NCBI GenBank assembly: GCA_965194375.1
Contig: CBDAEL010000003.1
Length of the DNA stretch: 64,000 bases
Direction: 5' to 3' (one strand)
Source: Tabrizicola_A aquatica
GTDB taxonomy: Bacteria > Pseudomonadota > Alphaproteobacteria > Rhodobacterales > Rhodobacteraceae
Position numbers and translations under genes: made by a program. Shown here in pieces: positions 35,459-44,269 of this stretch. The notes beneath the pieces were generated by a model, which worked only from the letters and a program-made list of their open reading frames with translations, did not search any database and was not told the origin of the DNA. Within the stretch, counting starts at the first letter, position 1, and the number at the start of each line of letters is the position of its first letter.

Positions 35459-36385
35459 TTATTTCGCGATGTCAGACAGTTTGACCCGGAACAGCTTCAT
35501 CGCAATGGACACGAAGACGGTGCACAGGATCAACAGAAGGAAGGCATAGGCACTGGCGGTGTTCCAGTCGAGCGCGTCCTTGAACCACTGGTCGATGGTT
35601 TGGGTAAACCATTGCGAGGTGGTGGAGCCAAGGATCGAAGGCACCAAAAGCGAGCCCGCCGACAGCATGAACACCATGACCGAGCCCGAGGCGATGCCGG
35701 GTTTGGCATGGGGCAGCACGATACGCCAATGGATCTTCCACCACGGCGCGCCAAGGTCATCGGCCGCCTCAATCTGGTTGGTGTCGAGCGACGAAATCGC
35801 GTTGTAGATCGGGAAGAGCATGAAGAGCACATAGGTATAGACCAAGCCCACCATGACGCCCGTATAGCCCATATTGGTCCAACGGATCGGGTCTTCGATC
35901 AAGCCAAGGCCCAGAAGCATGGCATTGAGCGGGCCTTTGAACGCCAGAATGATCCACCACGCAAAGGCGCGCAGCACCTCAGAGACCCACAGCGGCACGA
36001 AAAGCAGCAAAAGCAGCGTCGGGACCGTTTTCGGCGCGACGATCTTCGACATGTAATAGGCCAGCGGGTAGGCCAGCGCAAAGCAGATCACCGTGACGAC
36101 CATCGAATACCAAATGGTTTGCGAGAAGGTTCTCACATGCACCGGGATTTCAAAGGTAATGCCGAGCAGGCTGGTTTCGATATTGCCATCAAAGACTTTG
36201 GCGTAGTTGTTGAAGCTATAGGTGTCACGTGGCCCGCCAATTTCAACGACCGGCAGATAGGGCCGGAAGCTTTGTTCAAAGAGCGTGATGTTGGGCACGA
36301 TGACCAGCATCACCAGCCAAAAGGCCACCAAAAGCACGATCAGCCCCGACAGGCCCGGACCGTAGCGACGCAGAAGATCCTGCAT
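35459..36385 (-). CDS. ABC transporter permease, PotB type
   Basis: A 308-residue permease with six hydrophobic segments and the EAA loop IEAADDLGAPWWKIHWRIVL near residue 210, which contacts the ATPase. Sequence and gene order match PotB of spermidine/putrescine importers. The start lies 3 bases past the ATPase stop, so the genes are translated together. The long periplasmic loop between the first two segments (about 35-85) is normal for the family. Confidence 0.87.
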   Translation of the reverse strand: MQDLLRRYGPGLSGLIVLLVAFWLVMLVIVPNITLFEQSFRPYLPVVEIGGPRDTYSFNNYAKVFDGNIETSLLGITFEIPVHVRTFSQTIWYSMVVTVICFALAYPLAYYMSKIVAPKTVPTLLLLLFVPLWVSEVLRAFAWWIILAFKGPLNAMLLGLGLIEDPIRWTNMGYTGVMVGLVYTYVLFMLFPIYNAISSLDTNQIEAADDLGAPWWKIHWRIVLPHAKPGIASGSVMVFMLSAGSLLVPSILGSTTSQWFTQTIDQWFKDALDWNTASAYAFLLLILCTVFVSIAMKLFRVKLSDIAK

Positions 36386-36388
36386 GGC

Positions 36389-37471
36389 TCAGGCCCTCAC
36401 ATTCACGTCAGGCAACAACGAGGCGCGGGCGGCGTCAAAGCGGGCGTGCAGCTTGGCCCCAACCTCAGGCACAGTGGCCGCACCGTCGTTGCGGATTTCG
36501 GCAGTGATGGTCTTGCCGCTTTCGCTGATCCCGTGAACCGTGATGAAGGCACCCTCAAACGAGACTTCGGTGATGGTCACCGGCACCGAATTTTCGGTGG
36601 CCTTGGTCTTGGCCAGCGTGGTGTGTTCAGGACGCACATACAGCTTGACGGGCTTGCCCACCGCATCAGCGGCCAGCCGTGCGCGGAACGATCCATGCGC
36701 GGTGTCAAAACCGGCCATGCCATCGGCGGCCGTGCCAGCTGTGCCTTCGAAGATGTTGTTTTCGCCCACGAAAGACGCCACGAACCCGTTGACCGGATTG
36801 TTGTAGATGTCGCGCGGATCGGCGATTTGCTGGATGCGGCCTTGGCTCATCACGCCAACGCGGTCGGACATGGCCAAAGCCTCGCCCTGGTCGTGGGTGA
36901 TGTAGATAAAGGTCACCCCGGTGCGCTTTTGAATGGCGCGAAGTTCCGCGCGCATGTGCTGGCGCAGCTTGAGGTCAAGCGCCGACAAAGGCTCGTCCAA
37001 GAGCATGACCGCCGGTTCCACGGCCAAGGCGCGGGCAATCGCCACGCGCTGCTTTTGGCCACCTGACAGCTGGCTCACCATCTTGTCCGCCGCGCCCGGC
37101 AGATCAACAAGGCGCAACAACTCTTCAGCCTTCGCACGGCGGGTGACCTTGTCGACCCCGCGCATTTCCAAACCGAAAGAGATGTTTTCCCAGATGGGCA
37201 TAAGGGGGAACAGCGCGAGGTTTTGGAAGATCAGGGCGGTTGGACGCTGGTTAGGGCGCTGGCCCTTCATGTCCTTGCCGCCGATTTTGATCTGGCCTTG
37301 GGTCGGGTCAATAAAGCCCGAAATCATCCGCAGGATCGTGGTCTTGCCACAGCCCGAGGGGCCCAGAAACGAAAAGAACTCGCCCGGTTTGATGGACACA
37401 TTGGCATTGTCCACCGCGCGGAAGGTTCCGAAGTCACAGCACACGTTTTCAAGATCAATCCCTGCACTCAT
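36389..37471 (-). CDS. ABC transporter ATP-binding protein, PotA type
   Basis: A 360-residue ATPase: Walker A GPSGCGKTT (about 39-47), signature LSGGQKQR, Walker B VMLLDEPLSALD, and a C-terminal TOBE domain (about 275-355) that marks the polyamine/iron/sugar importer class. It drives the two permeases that follow. A strong terminator and 168 bases separate it from the binding-protein gene, so the binding protein is expected in excess over the membrane complex. Confidence 0.9.
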   Translation of the reverse strand: MSAGIDLENVCCDFGTFRAVDNANVSIKPGEFFSFLGPSGCGKTTILRMISGFIDPTQGQIKIGGKDMKGQRPNQRPTALIFQNLALFPLMPIWENISFGLEMRGVDKVTRRAKAEELLRLVDLPGAADKMVSQLSGGQKQRVAIARALAVEPAVMLLDEPLSALDLKLRQHMRAELRAIQKRTGVTFIYITHDQGEALAMSDRVGVMSQGRIQQIADPRDIYNNPVNGFVASFVGENNIFEGTAGTAADGMAGFDTAHGSFRARLAADAVGKPVKLYVRPEHTTLAKTKATENSVPVTITEVSFEGAFITVHGISESGKTITAEIRNDGAATVPEVGAKLHARFDAARASLLPDVNVRA

Positions 37472-37587
37472 GGATCGTCTTTCTCCCTGTCATTCTTGTT
37501 TTGTCGCAGCCTAACAGGCCCGATGTCCTGTGCAAGCGATATAGCCAGTTCAACGCCGCGCTTAGTCCAGCAACGACGCCCTTGCAG

Positions 37588-37621
37588 AAAAAAAAGACGC
37601 CGGGCGTTTCGGCCCGGCGTC
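37588..37621 (-). terminator. Strong intrinsic terminator after the binding-protein gene
   Basis: GACGCCGGGC and GCCCGGCGTC form a 10-bp stem with a 6-base loop, followed on the minus strand by eight T residues. It lies 19 bases past the stop. Confidence 0.88.
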
Positions 37622-37639
37622 CCTTTCTGGCAGCGCCTA

Positions 37640-38767
37640 TTAGGCGGCCTTGTACTTGTCGGCGTATTCCGCGCGCTTGGCGAGGAAGTCGGCCGACTGG
37701 TCGGGCCACCACCACAGCTTGGACAGCGCTTCGTCGTTGAAGGTGCCGTTGTAGTACTTCGACACTTCCGGATCCATGATCTCGGCAGCGCCCTTGCCCA
37801 CCGGGTTCGACGAGAAGGCGGAAGCCCAGCCCGCAGCGCCTTCGGCGGTCGAGACCCACTTCACGAACTCATGCGCCTGGTCGACGTTGGCGGCGTTCTT
37901 CATCATGACGAAGCCCTGGTGCCAAGCGAACGCACCTTCGACGGGCGCGACATAGGCAAAGCCGTCATTGCGCAGGTTGAAGCCGGTCGAGTCCCAGCAC
38001 AGGCCGACGGTAGCGCCGTTGGCGGTGAAGCCAGCGTTGGCTTCATTTTCGCCCGACCACCACTGAACAACGTTGCCCTTGGCTTCGATCGCCTTGGCCA
38101 GCGCGATGTCCCACAGCTCGGCCATAGCGGCCATGTCGGTGTAGCCATCCATCCACGGACGCGGCAGTTGGCCGGTCGCATCGAGCCAACGGCCCATGGC
38201 AGCCAGCGCCGAGTGCGGACGCACAACGACCGAATTCTCGGGGTTGAACAGATCGCCCAGCGAAGGCGGGGTGCCGATTTTCGCATCGGCCGTGTTCACG
38301 ACCAGCGATTCGGTGCCCCAGGTCGACGGCACATATTTCAGCGCGCCGCCCGGACGCGAACGCTCACCCGCGGCGCCATCAGCGAGGCCCGGCAGGTAGT
38401 TGTCCATCGCCAGTTTGGATTCGTCGAACGCGCCCAGAAGGCCGTTCGAGTCCCAAGCGCCAACGCGGTCGATGGTCGGTTCGATAACGTCGATGCCACC
38501 AGCTTCCAGCGCGACCTTTGCTTCACCGAACATGGTGTCCTGGTCGGGAAGTTCTTTGAAGTTCACCTTGATGCCGGTGGCGGCTTCAAAGGCGGGGAAC
38601 ACTTTTTCGGCCAAGCCAGGATAGCCAGCCCAGCCGGAGAAGTTCAATTCGCCCGACGAGGCCAGAGCCTTGGACGAGATCAGCGCCGGAGCGGCGAGAG
38701 CGCCAGCACCGGCTGCGCTGCGCTTGAGGAAGCTGCGGCGGTTGAGGGTGGAGAGGGTTTTGGTCAC
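37640..38767 (-). CDS. Polyamine-type ABC transporter substrate-binding protein (PotD/PotF-like)
   Basis: A 375-residue periplasmic protein with a twin-arginine signal (NRRSFLKRSAAGAG, cleavage near ALA at about 36) and the periplasmic-binding fold of the PotD/PotF family (NFSGWAGYPG, TGIKVNFKEL, STWGTESLVVN, GFVMMKNA). It begins with GTG, supported by GGGAG upstream. It captures the substrate for the permeases encoded downstream. A sigma-70-like promoter lies 140-170 bases upstream. Tat export and a tryptophan-rich pocket region (QWWSGEN, LWWWPDQ) fit amine binding; the actual ligand is unknown. Confidence 0.88.
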   Translation of the reverse strand: MTKTLSTLNRRSFLKRSAAGAGALAAPALISSKALASSGELNFSGWAGYPGLAEKVFPAFEAATGIKVNFKELPDQDTMFGEAKVALEAGGIDVIEPTIDRVGAWDSNGLLGAFDESKLAMDNYLPGLADGAAGERSRPGGALKYVPSTWGTESLVVNTADAKIGTPPSLGDLFNPENSVVVRPHSALAAMGRWLDATGQLPRPWMDGYTDMAAMAELWDIALAKAIEAKGNVVQWWSGENEANAGFTANGATVGLCWDSTGFNLRNDGFAYVAPVEGAFAWHQGFVMMKNAANVDQAHEFVKWVSTAEGAAGWASAFSSNPVGKGAAEIMDPEVSKYYNGTFNDEALSKLWWWPDQSADFLAKRAEYADKYKAA

Positions 38768-39095
38768 GTAGGTCTCCCTGGGTTGTTCCGGTCATCCGGA
38801 AGGTTTTGCGAGAACGGCAACGCCACACTCGTCATTTTGCACGACATAAGGCCTTTGCCTGACAAGTTTGTGACAGTGCCAGCCAAAGCCCAATGATAAC
38901 GCCAGATTAGGCACTTACGGGCCGTCGCTGTCAACAGGATGCCGCCAAAATCCCGTTCATTTCCCAGCGAGCAGGCAGTGCTTGCCATTTTGACCGGCCT
39001 GCAAGGCTGTTTGGGGAGGATCTGTTTGCCTGATAGGTGATTCGCAGCGTGCGGCGATGGTAGGTCCGAACGGTCCACTGGATGGGCTGTGCCGC
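38768..39095. other. Intergenic region upstream of the binding-protein gene
   Basis: 328 bases without a plausible gene. It holds the promoter at 38906-38934 and the end of the operon that finishes at 39096. No hairpin terminator is evident for that operon. Confidence 0.5.
38906..38934 (-). promoter_or_regulatory. Sigma-70-like promoter of the binding-protein gene
   Basis: On the minus strand a perfect -35 TTGACA (38934-38929), a 17-base spacer, and -10 CCTAAT (38911-38906, four of six consensus bases). The leader would be about 130 bases. Confidence 0.5.
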
Positions 39096-39599
39096 TCAGG
39101 CCAGCTCATCCATGCCAACCGCACGGCGATAGCTGCGCTGGCCATAGAGCAGCGCATCAGGGTTGTCCGACAGATGCACCGCGCCGACCTGCCCGATCAG
39201 CACATGGTGGGTTTTCCACAAAAGCGTGGACTTGAGCGTGCATTCAAAGTTTGCCGCCGCGCCCGCGAGCACTGGCTGACCGCCCTGCCCTGCCTGCCAG
39301 TCGACCCGGTCAAACCGCGCCAGATCAGAGGGGGCACGTCCCGCGAAGATGTCGGACTGGCCCTGTTGGCCTGTGTTCAGAAGATTGACGCAGAAAGCTC
39401 CGTTTTGAAGGATGGCGGCGACGGCCGGGCTTTTGTGGTGGATGCAGACCAAAAGCGAAGGCGCCTCACCATCGGCCGAGACCGAGGTCATGGACGACAC
39501 TGTGACGCCATGTTGTCCGCCCGGCCCGTCGGTGGTGATGATCGACACGAAGGTGGTCGCGCGGGCCATGCCTTCGACAAAGGACTGGCGCAGGTCCAT
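39096..39599 (-). CDS. Flavin reductase-domain protein (HpaC/small monooxygenase component type)
   Basis: A 167-residue protein of the FMN-binding flavin reductase family: GMARATTFVSIITTDG at the start, TVSSMTSVSADGEAPSLLVC and FCVNLL in the core. Such proteins supply reduced FMN or FAD to a partner monooxygenase. The ATG at 39599 comes 4 bases after the ligase stop with AAGGG ahead. It ends a run of overlapping minus-strand genes that includes an acyl-CoA-dehydrogenase-like flavoprotein at 42948, a plausible oxygenase partner. A second flavin reductase is at 45483. Confidence 0.83.
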   Translation of the reverse strand: MDLRQSFVEGMARATTFVSIITTDGPGGQHGVTVSSMTSVSADGEAPSLLVCIHHKSPAVAAILQNGAFCVNLLNTGQQGQSDIFAGRAPSDLARFDRVDWQAGQGGQPVLAGAAANFECTLKSTLLWKTHHVLIGQVGAVHLSDNPDALLYGQRSYRRAVGMDELA

Positions 39600-39603
39600 G
39601 CCC

Positions 39604-40971
39604 TTAGCCCAGATCAAAGAAACGTTGCAGTTCGACGTCGGGCACCTTTTTGGCAAACTGGTCGTGCTGGCTTTGGCGGGTGGCCGAGAAGGCATCGACA
39701 AAGCGGTTGCCCAACCAGTCACGCGCAAAATCCGACCCGCGCAGCCGGGCAATCGCCTCGGGCATCGAGCGGGCATAGTCGGCCCCTTCCTGCGGGTTGG
39801 CGTGGCCGTTGCCCTTGACCTCCGCCTGCGGTTCGATCTGCTCAAGGATGCCCGCAACGCCCGCGGCGATGGTGGCGGCCGCCGTCAGATAGGGGTTGGT
39901 ATCCGCCCCCGGCAGGCGGTTTTCCACCCGCAAGGACCCCGCATCATGGCCTACGACCCGGAAACAGGTCGTGCGGTTCTCATAGCCCCATGTCAGGCCA
40001 GGCGGCGCAAAGGTGCCCGGCGCAAAGCGGCGGTAGCTGTTGACGGTGGGCAGGAACACAAGGCTGAGATCGCCGATGTATTTCTGCAGCCCACCCAAGA
40101 AATGCCGGAAGGTCTGGCTCATGCCATGTTCAGCCTTCGGGTCGTGGAACAATGTCTTGCCGCCCGCATCCTTCATCGAGATGTGCAGGTGGATGGACTG
40201 GCTGTCTGCCGTTTCCGTCCAGCGCGGCATGAAGGTGACCGACCGGCCCTGCCGCAGCGCCAGCGCGCGGATGAAGTTCTTCAGCAGCACCAGCTGATCG
40301 GCAGGCTCCAACCCTTGGCCAGCGCCTATGCAAGCCTCAAGGAACCCGCCGCCGATTTCTTCGTGCATCTTGGCCAGATCGATCTTCAGGGGTTCGCACA
40401 TGGCCGAAACCGCCTCGTACCATTCGGTTTGCACGGTCTGATACAGCACCAGATCGTGGCTTGGGTGCATGGTGGCGGTTTTGAGGTTGCGATAGCCCTT
40501 GTCCCGTGCCGATTCCGGGGTTTCGTCGAAAAGGGTATATTCCAACTCCATCCCATATTTCGGATGCAAACCGTGGGCTGCGGCCCGGTCTAGCACCGAT
40601 TTCAGGATCGAGCGCGGGCAGATCTGGGCGGTGTCGCCGGAATAGTTGGTGAGAACCAAAAGGTCATGGCCGGGCTTCGCCCAAGGGATGCGGCGCGCGC
40701 TGGTCGGATCAACGATCAAGGGGTCGTCGTGAAAATCGCCGGTGCCATCGGTGACGCCGGGCATTTCCAGCATCTCATCAGTCGGATCAAGCGCCAGTTG
40801 CGCGGGCGCCATGCCCATGCCGTTCTTCAAGATGCCCTTCAGGCTGGAGACCGACACCATCTGCCCACGCAAAAGCCCGTTGGTATCCACAAGGGCCACG
40901 GTGGCAAAGCGGCTGGTTGCGTCGTCCATATAGGCGTGCAGCTGGGCAGGGTCAGGCGCGGTATCAGTCAT
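39604..40971 (-). CDS. Glutamine synthetase-family ligase (PuuA/GlnT-like)
   Basis: A 455-residue type III-like glutamine synthetase relative, with the segments MELEYTLFD, QSIHLHISM, NSYRRFAPGTFAPPGL and RVENRLPGADTNPYL for metal, glutamate and ATP binding. It differs clearly from the enzyme at 31462, so the window has two ligases of this class. It would attach glutamate to an amine or an aromatic amine. The ATG lies inside the end of the TetR gene (8-base overlap) and the stop is 4 bases from the flavin reductase. Its membership of a ring-cleavage operon suggests a role with a nitrogenous aromatic. Confidence 0.82.
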   Translation of the reverse strand: MTDTAPDPAQLHAYMDDATSRFATVALVDTNGLLRGQMVSVSSLKGILKNGMGMAPAQLALDPTDEMLEMPGVTDGTGDFHDDPLIVDPTSARRIPWAKPGHDLLVLTNYSGDTAQICPRSILKSVLDRAAAHGLHPKYGMELEYTLFDETPESARDKGYRNLKTATMHPSHDLVLYQTVQTEWYEAVSAMCEPLKIDLAKMHEEIGGGFLEACIGAGQGLEPADQLVLLKNFIRALALRQGRSVTFMPRWTETADSQSIHLHISMKDAGGKTLFHDPKAEHGMSQTFRHFLGGLQKYIGDLSLVFLPTVNSYRRFAPGTFAPPGLTWGYENRTTCFRVVGHDAGSLRVENRLPGADTNPYLTAAATIAAGVAGILEQIEPQAEVKGNGHANPQEGADYARSMPEAIARLRGSDFARDWLGNRFVDAFSATRQSQHDQFAKKVPDVELQRFFDLG

Positions 40972-41650
40972 GGTGTCCCCGTGGTGTTGGGCCCTCGGCG
41001 GCAAGGGCCTGAAGTTGGGCCAGATCTTGGCCGGGATCGGTGGAATAGGCTTTCAGGAACACCCGAAGGCCATTGGTGATAAAGCGGTGCAGATCGGCGC
41101 GGCCCGGCAGGTTGGCCGCATCATGCAGCGCGCGGTTGCGCGGGGCTGACAGGATCAGGCCCCAAAGGTCCTCGGCGGCGAGTTCCGCATCGTCAAAGGC
41201 AAGCCGCCCTTCGGCGCGCTTGGCCGAGAGATAGGCCATCACGCCGCGCAAAACGCGCTCTGGCCCCGCGGATTGATAGGCGCGGCCAATCTCGGGAAAG
41301 CGCTGCGCCTCACCGATGGTAAGCCGGGCGAGCGACAGGAAATCGGGGCGCAGGACGGTGTCGGCATAGTGCCAGGAAAAGGCCCAAAGTTCCGGCACCA
41401 ACCCCAGACCGTCGGGTTCCTCAAACGCGCCCAGCATAGTGTCGCGCTGTTCGACCATGATGGCAGAAAAGAGCTGTTCCTTGCTGCCAAAGTATTGATA
41501 AAGCGTTGGTTTTGACACACCTGCCAGCGCCGCGATGGCATCCATCGATGTGCCGGAATAGCCCTGATCCGCAAAGACCTTCAGCGCGGAGGCCAAGATC
41601 CGGCGCTCTTTCAGCTGCTTGTTGCGGGCGCGGGGCGGCAGGGCTGTCAT
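40964..41650 (-). CDS. TetR-family transcriptional regulator
   Basis: A 228-residue regulator: N-terminal TetR helix-turn-helix (about 14-60, with MDAIAALAGVSKPTLYQYF) and a TetR C-terminal domain of the AefR-like class. It is embedded in an operon: the start overlaps the hydrolase stop as ATGA and the end overlaps the next ligase by 8 bases. A regulator in the middle of its own catabolic operon is common in local feedback control. Ligand unknown. Confidence 0.85.
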   Translation of the reverse strand: MTALPPRARNKQLKERRILASALKVFADQGYSGTSMDAIAALAGVSKPTLYQYFGSKEQLFSAIMVEQRDTMLGAFEEPDGLGLVPELWAFSWHYADTVLRPDFLSLARLTIGEAQRFPEIGRAYQSAGPERVLRGVMAYLSAKRAEGRLAFDDAELAAEDLWGLILSAPRNRALHDAANLPGRADLHRFITNGLRVFLKAYSTDPGQDLAQLQALAAEGPTPRGHHD

Positions 41651-42948
41651 GGCACAAGCCGCGCCAGAAAGGGGATCAGCGCGGCGTTATAGGCGTCGCT
41701 CCCTTCAACATTGCAGACATGGCCAACGCCGGGGATGGTTTCATATTGCACATCGGGGCGGGCGTCTTGCATCTGCGGCGCGGCATCAAGAATGCGGCCC
41801 GCAACAGCGCGGATTTCGGACGGGGGGGCAAGACGGTCATGCTGGCCGGTCATCAGAAGCGTGGGCATCGTCAGGCGGGCAAAGTCAAACCGCTCGCGCG
41901 GCGAGGTAAAGCAGACCAGCGCATCGCGGTAGGTGGCGGCGGGGATGGCGGACATGGAGGCCAAAAGCTCATCCCGGATGGCGTCGGGCGCATCCGGCCC
42001 GGCGATCACCTTGACCACGGCGGGGGCGAAATCGGCAGGCACCTGTCCCGCGTTCAACGGCACTTCGCGCGAGACGCGGAAGGCTTCCCGTTCCTCTGGC
42101 CCCGCTTCGGACATGCCTGTGCAGCCGCCCGACAAGACCAGCCCCGCCAGCTTTTCAGGGTGGCGCATGGCGAAGGAGGTCGCGATCCATGAGCCGTAGG
42201 ACAGGCCCACCAACACCAGCCGGTCGGCGCCGAAATGGGCCATGACGCGGCAAATGTCGTCGCAATAATCGTCGACTGTGGATTGGTCAAAGCCAAGGCT
42301 GCTGTCGCCATAGCCGCGCAGGTCCATGGCGCAGGCGGTCATCAGATGGCCGACTTGGCCCAGTTGGCGCGCCCAGTTCTGGCGCGCGCCGCCGATGCCA
42401 TGCAGGAACAGCGCCAGCGTGCGGCCTTTGGCGGCGGTATGGGTCAGGCCAAGGCGCGGGGTGCCGGGCAGGATGGTTTCGGTCAATGCAACGGCGGGGG
42501 CTGCGGCGGGAGGGGTCTCGGCCCCCTGCCCGGCGCGGGCGATCAGCGCGTCGATCCCGGCCTCAAACACCGGTTGCGTGCCTTTGGCAATGTCCGAGGC
42601 GCGGGGACCGGGGGCCTCGATCTCGGCGGTCCAGCTGATCGCGGTGCCGCCGCCATCGCGGGGCGAGAACGTCAGGCGGGCGTTGTAGCGGCTGGCCCCC
42701 TTGATGCCCTCAAGATGGGTATAGGCGATGACGCGGTCTGAGTTCGACAGATAGGTGCGTTGTTCGCGGTAGACGGTGTCCTCGCCATGCGCCGTAAAGC
42801 GGCGGATCAATGCGCCCTTTTCGCCGCGCTCCTGCGTGATGGTGGCAATGAAGGGATGCCAAGCGCCGCAAAAATCTCGCGCCGTGCCCCAAAGCGCATC
42901 GGGCGATGCGCTGGCCGTGGCGATGACATGCAGCGTCTCGCGTCCCAT
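41647..42948 (-). CDS. SRPBCC domain fused to alpha/beta hydrolase
   Basis: A 433-residue two-domain protein. Residues 1-138 form an SRPBCC (polyketide-cyclase-like, ligand-binding) domain; 165-433 form an alpha/beta hydrolase with oxyanion HGIGG (183-187), nucleophile Ser250 in GLSYG, Asp371 in GQHDR, and His410 in GVGH. In the nicotinate pathway an alpha/beta hydrolase (NicD) removes formate from N-formylmaleamate, the product of the dihydroxypyridine dioxygenase, and such an enzyme is encoded two genes upstream here. A deformylase role is therefore attractive but unproved. The start shares one base with the upstream stop (TGATG). Confidence 0.75.
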   Translation of the reverse strand: MGRETLHVIATASASPDALWGTARDFCGAWHPFIATITQERGEKGALIRRFTAHGEDTVYREQRTYLSNSDRVIAYTHLEGIKGASRYNARLTFSPRDGGGTAISWTAEIEAPGPRASDIAKGTQPVFEAGIDALIARAGQGAETPPAAAPAVALTETILPGTPRLGLTHTAAKGRTLALFLHGIGGARQNWARQLGQVGHLMTACAMDLRGYGDSSLGFDQSTVDDYCDDICRVMAHFGADRLVLVGLSYGSWIATSFAMRHPEKLAGLVLSGGCTGMSEAGPEEREAFRVSREVPLNAGQVPADFAPAVVKVIAGPDAPDAIRDELLASMSAIPAATYRDALVCFTSPRERFDFARLTMPTLLMTGQHDRLAPPSEIRAVAGRILDAAPQMQDARPDVQYETIPGVGHVCNVEGSDAYNAALIPFLARLVP

Positions 42949-44255
42949 CAGCGCAGAGCCCGCAAGGCGCCCGAGTGCCCGCGCCAAAGCGAGTTGCGCG
43001 CACCACCCTCGTCGCCGGGGGCGTGGTCAAGTTCGTCCATCTCGTAAAGCGCAAGAACCCCGATGTAATCCTCCATGATTTCCGAGGTATAGGGCAGCAT
43101 CAACGCGCCGCAGCGGCTGTCACGATACATGCGTTCCAAGGGCAAGGATTTCAGCATGGACTGGCCGCCACAGGTTCGGATGGCCATGGCGGCGATTTCC
43201 TGCACGCCTTCCATGACGTTGTACTGGGCGGCGTACATCCGCATCACTTCCGGTTTGCCGGGCATCCCCTTGGCTTCGGAAAACGCCTGCCACCACAGCG
43301 CACGCATATTGGCAAGGCGGGCATACATCTTGCTGACAGCAACGCGTTTGGTCGCATACATGCGGCGGTCAATCGGCGGCTGGCCGGGGATTTTGCCCTG
43401 CAGATAGGCCACGGTGAAATCATAGGCCCCTTGCGCCACGCCCATGTAGGTGGGCGAGAGCGTGGCCATCATGTGGGGCCAGTTTGGCAGCGTTTTGCCG
43501 AAAATGCCGTTGGGCATCAGAAGATCATCTTCGGTGACAAAGACATCTTTCAAGATCAGATCACGGCTGTTGGTGCCGCGCATGCCCAAGGGGTCCCACT
43601 CGCCCTTGACCGTCAGGCCGGGGGTGTCTTTGTGGACGACGAACAGCACCGTATCCTCGTGGCGCGGCTCCACGCCTTCGAACACCTCGGTGCAGACGAT
43701 GGTGTAATAGTCGCAATAGCCCGCGAGGCTGGCGAATTTCTTGAAGCCGTTGATTTTCCAACCCCCATCCACCTTGCAGCATTGGGTTTGGTTGGGCTTG
43801 GACGTCCAGTTTTGTCCGCCTTCAGAGATGGGCTGCGAATAGATTGCGCGCTCTTTCATCGCCCGGCGGAACTGCTTTTCGCGCAAGGGGGCGAAGGCGG
43901 CCTTCTCCTCGGCACTCAGGTTCGGCATGTCATACATGAAGCGCGACCAAGCCATGGACGAGTTGTGCATGTTGAAGGTCAGCGCAGTGGCGCCGCAGTA
44001 TTTTGCAATCTCGGCCCCGACCATGGCATATTCGCCCATGGAAAAGCCCCAGCCGCCGAATTCTTGCGGGATCGACAGGCCCAAGAAACCGGCGTCGGCC
44101 AGATCCTTGTAGTTTTCCGTCGGGAAAGAGGCATCATCATCCACCGCCTTGGCGCGGGTGGCAAAGGCCGGACCCATGGCGTTTATCTTGTCCAAGGCCA
44201 CAATCACTTCGGTGCGGACGCGAGAGAGGTCGTAGTAATCGGCGGGGGTGCTCAT
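42948..44255 (-). CDS. Acyl-CoA dehydrogenase-fold flavoprotein, possible flavin monooxygenase
   Basis: A 435-residue protein of the acyl-CoA dehydrogenase superfamily (N-terminal helices; SIPQEFGGWGFSMGEYAMVG; a beta middle with WKINGFKKFASLAGYCDYY; a C-terminal four-helix bundle). Members of this fold also serve as group D flavin monooxygenases when paired with a flavin reductase. Two reductases lie in this locus and the gene sits directly behind a ring-cleavage dioxygenase, so ring hydroxylation is as likely as CoA-ester oxidation. GAGG precedes the ATG. I do not see the TYEGTHD catalytic segment of GcdH-type enzymes. Confidence 0.7.
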   Translation of the reverse strand: MSTPADYYDLSRVRTEVIVALDKINAMGPAFATRAKAVDDDASFPTENYKDLADAGFLGLSIPQEFGGWGFSMGEYAMVGAEIAKYCGATALTFNMHNSSMAWSRFMYDMPNLSAEEKAAFAPLREKQFRRAMKERAIYSQPISEGGQNWTSKPNQTQCCKVDGGWKINGFKKFASLAGYCDYYTIVCTEVFEGVEPRHEDTVLFVVHKDTPGLTVKGEWDPLGMRGTNSRDLILKDVFVTEDDLLMPNGIFGKTLPNWPHMMATLSPTYMGVAQGAYDFTVAYLQGKIPGQPPIDRRMYATKRVAVSKMYARLANMRALWWQAFSEAKGMPGKPEVMRMYAAQYNVMEGVQEIAAMAIRTCGGQSMLKSLPLERMYRDSRCGALMLPYTSEIMEDYIGVLALYEMDELDHAPGDEGGARNSLWRGHSGALRALR

Positions 44256-44269
44256 CGGGGCCTCGGGGA

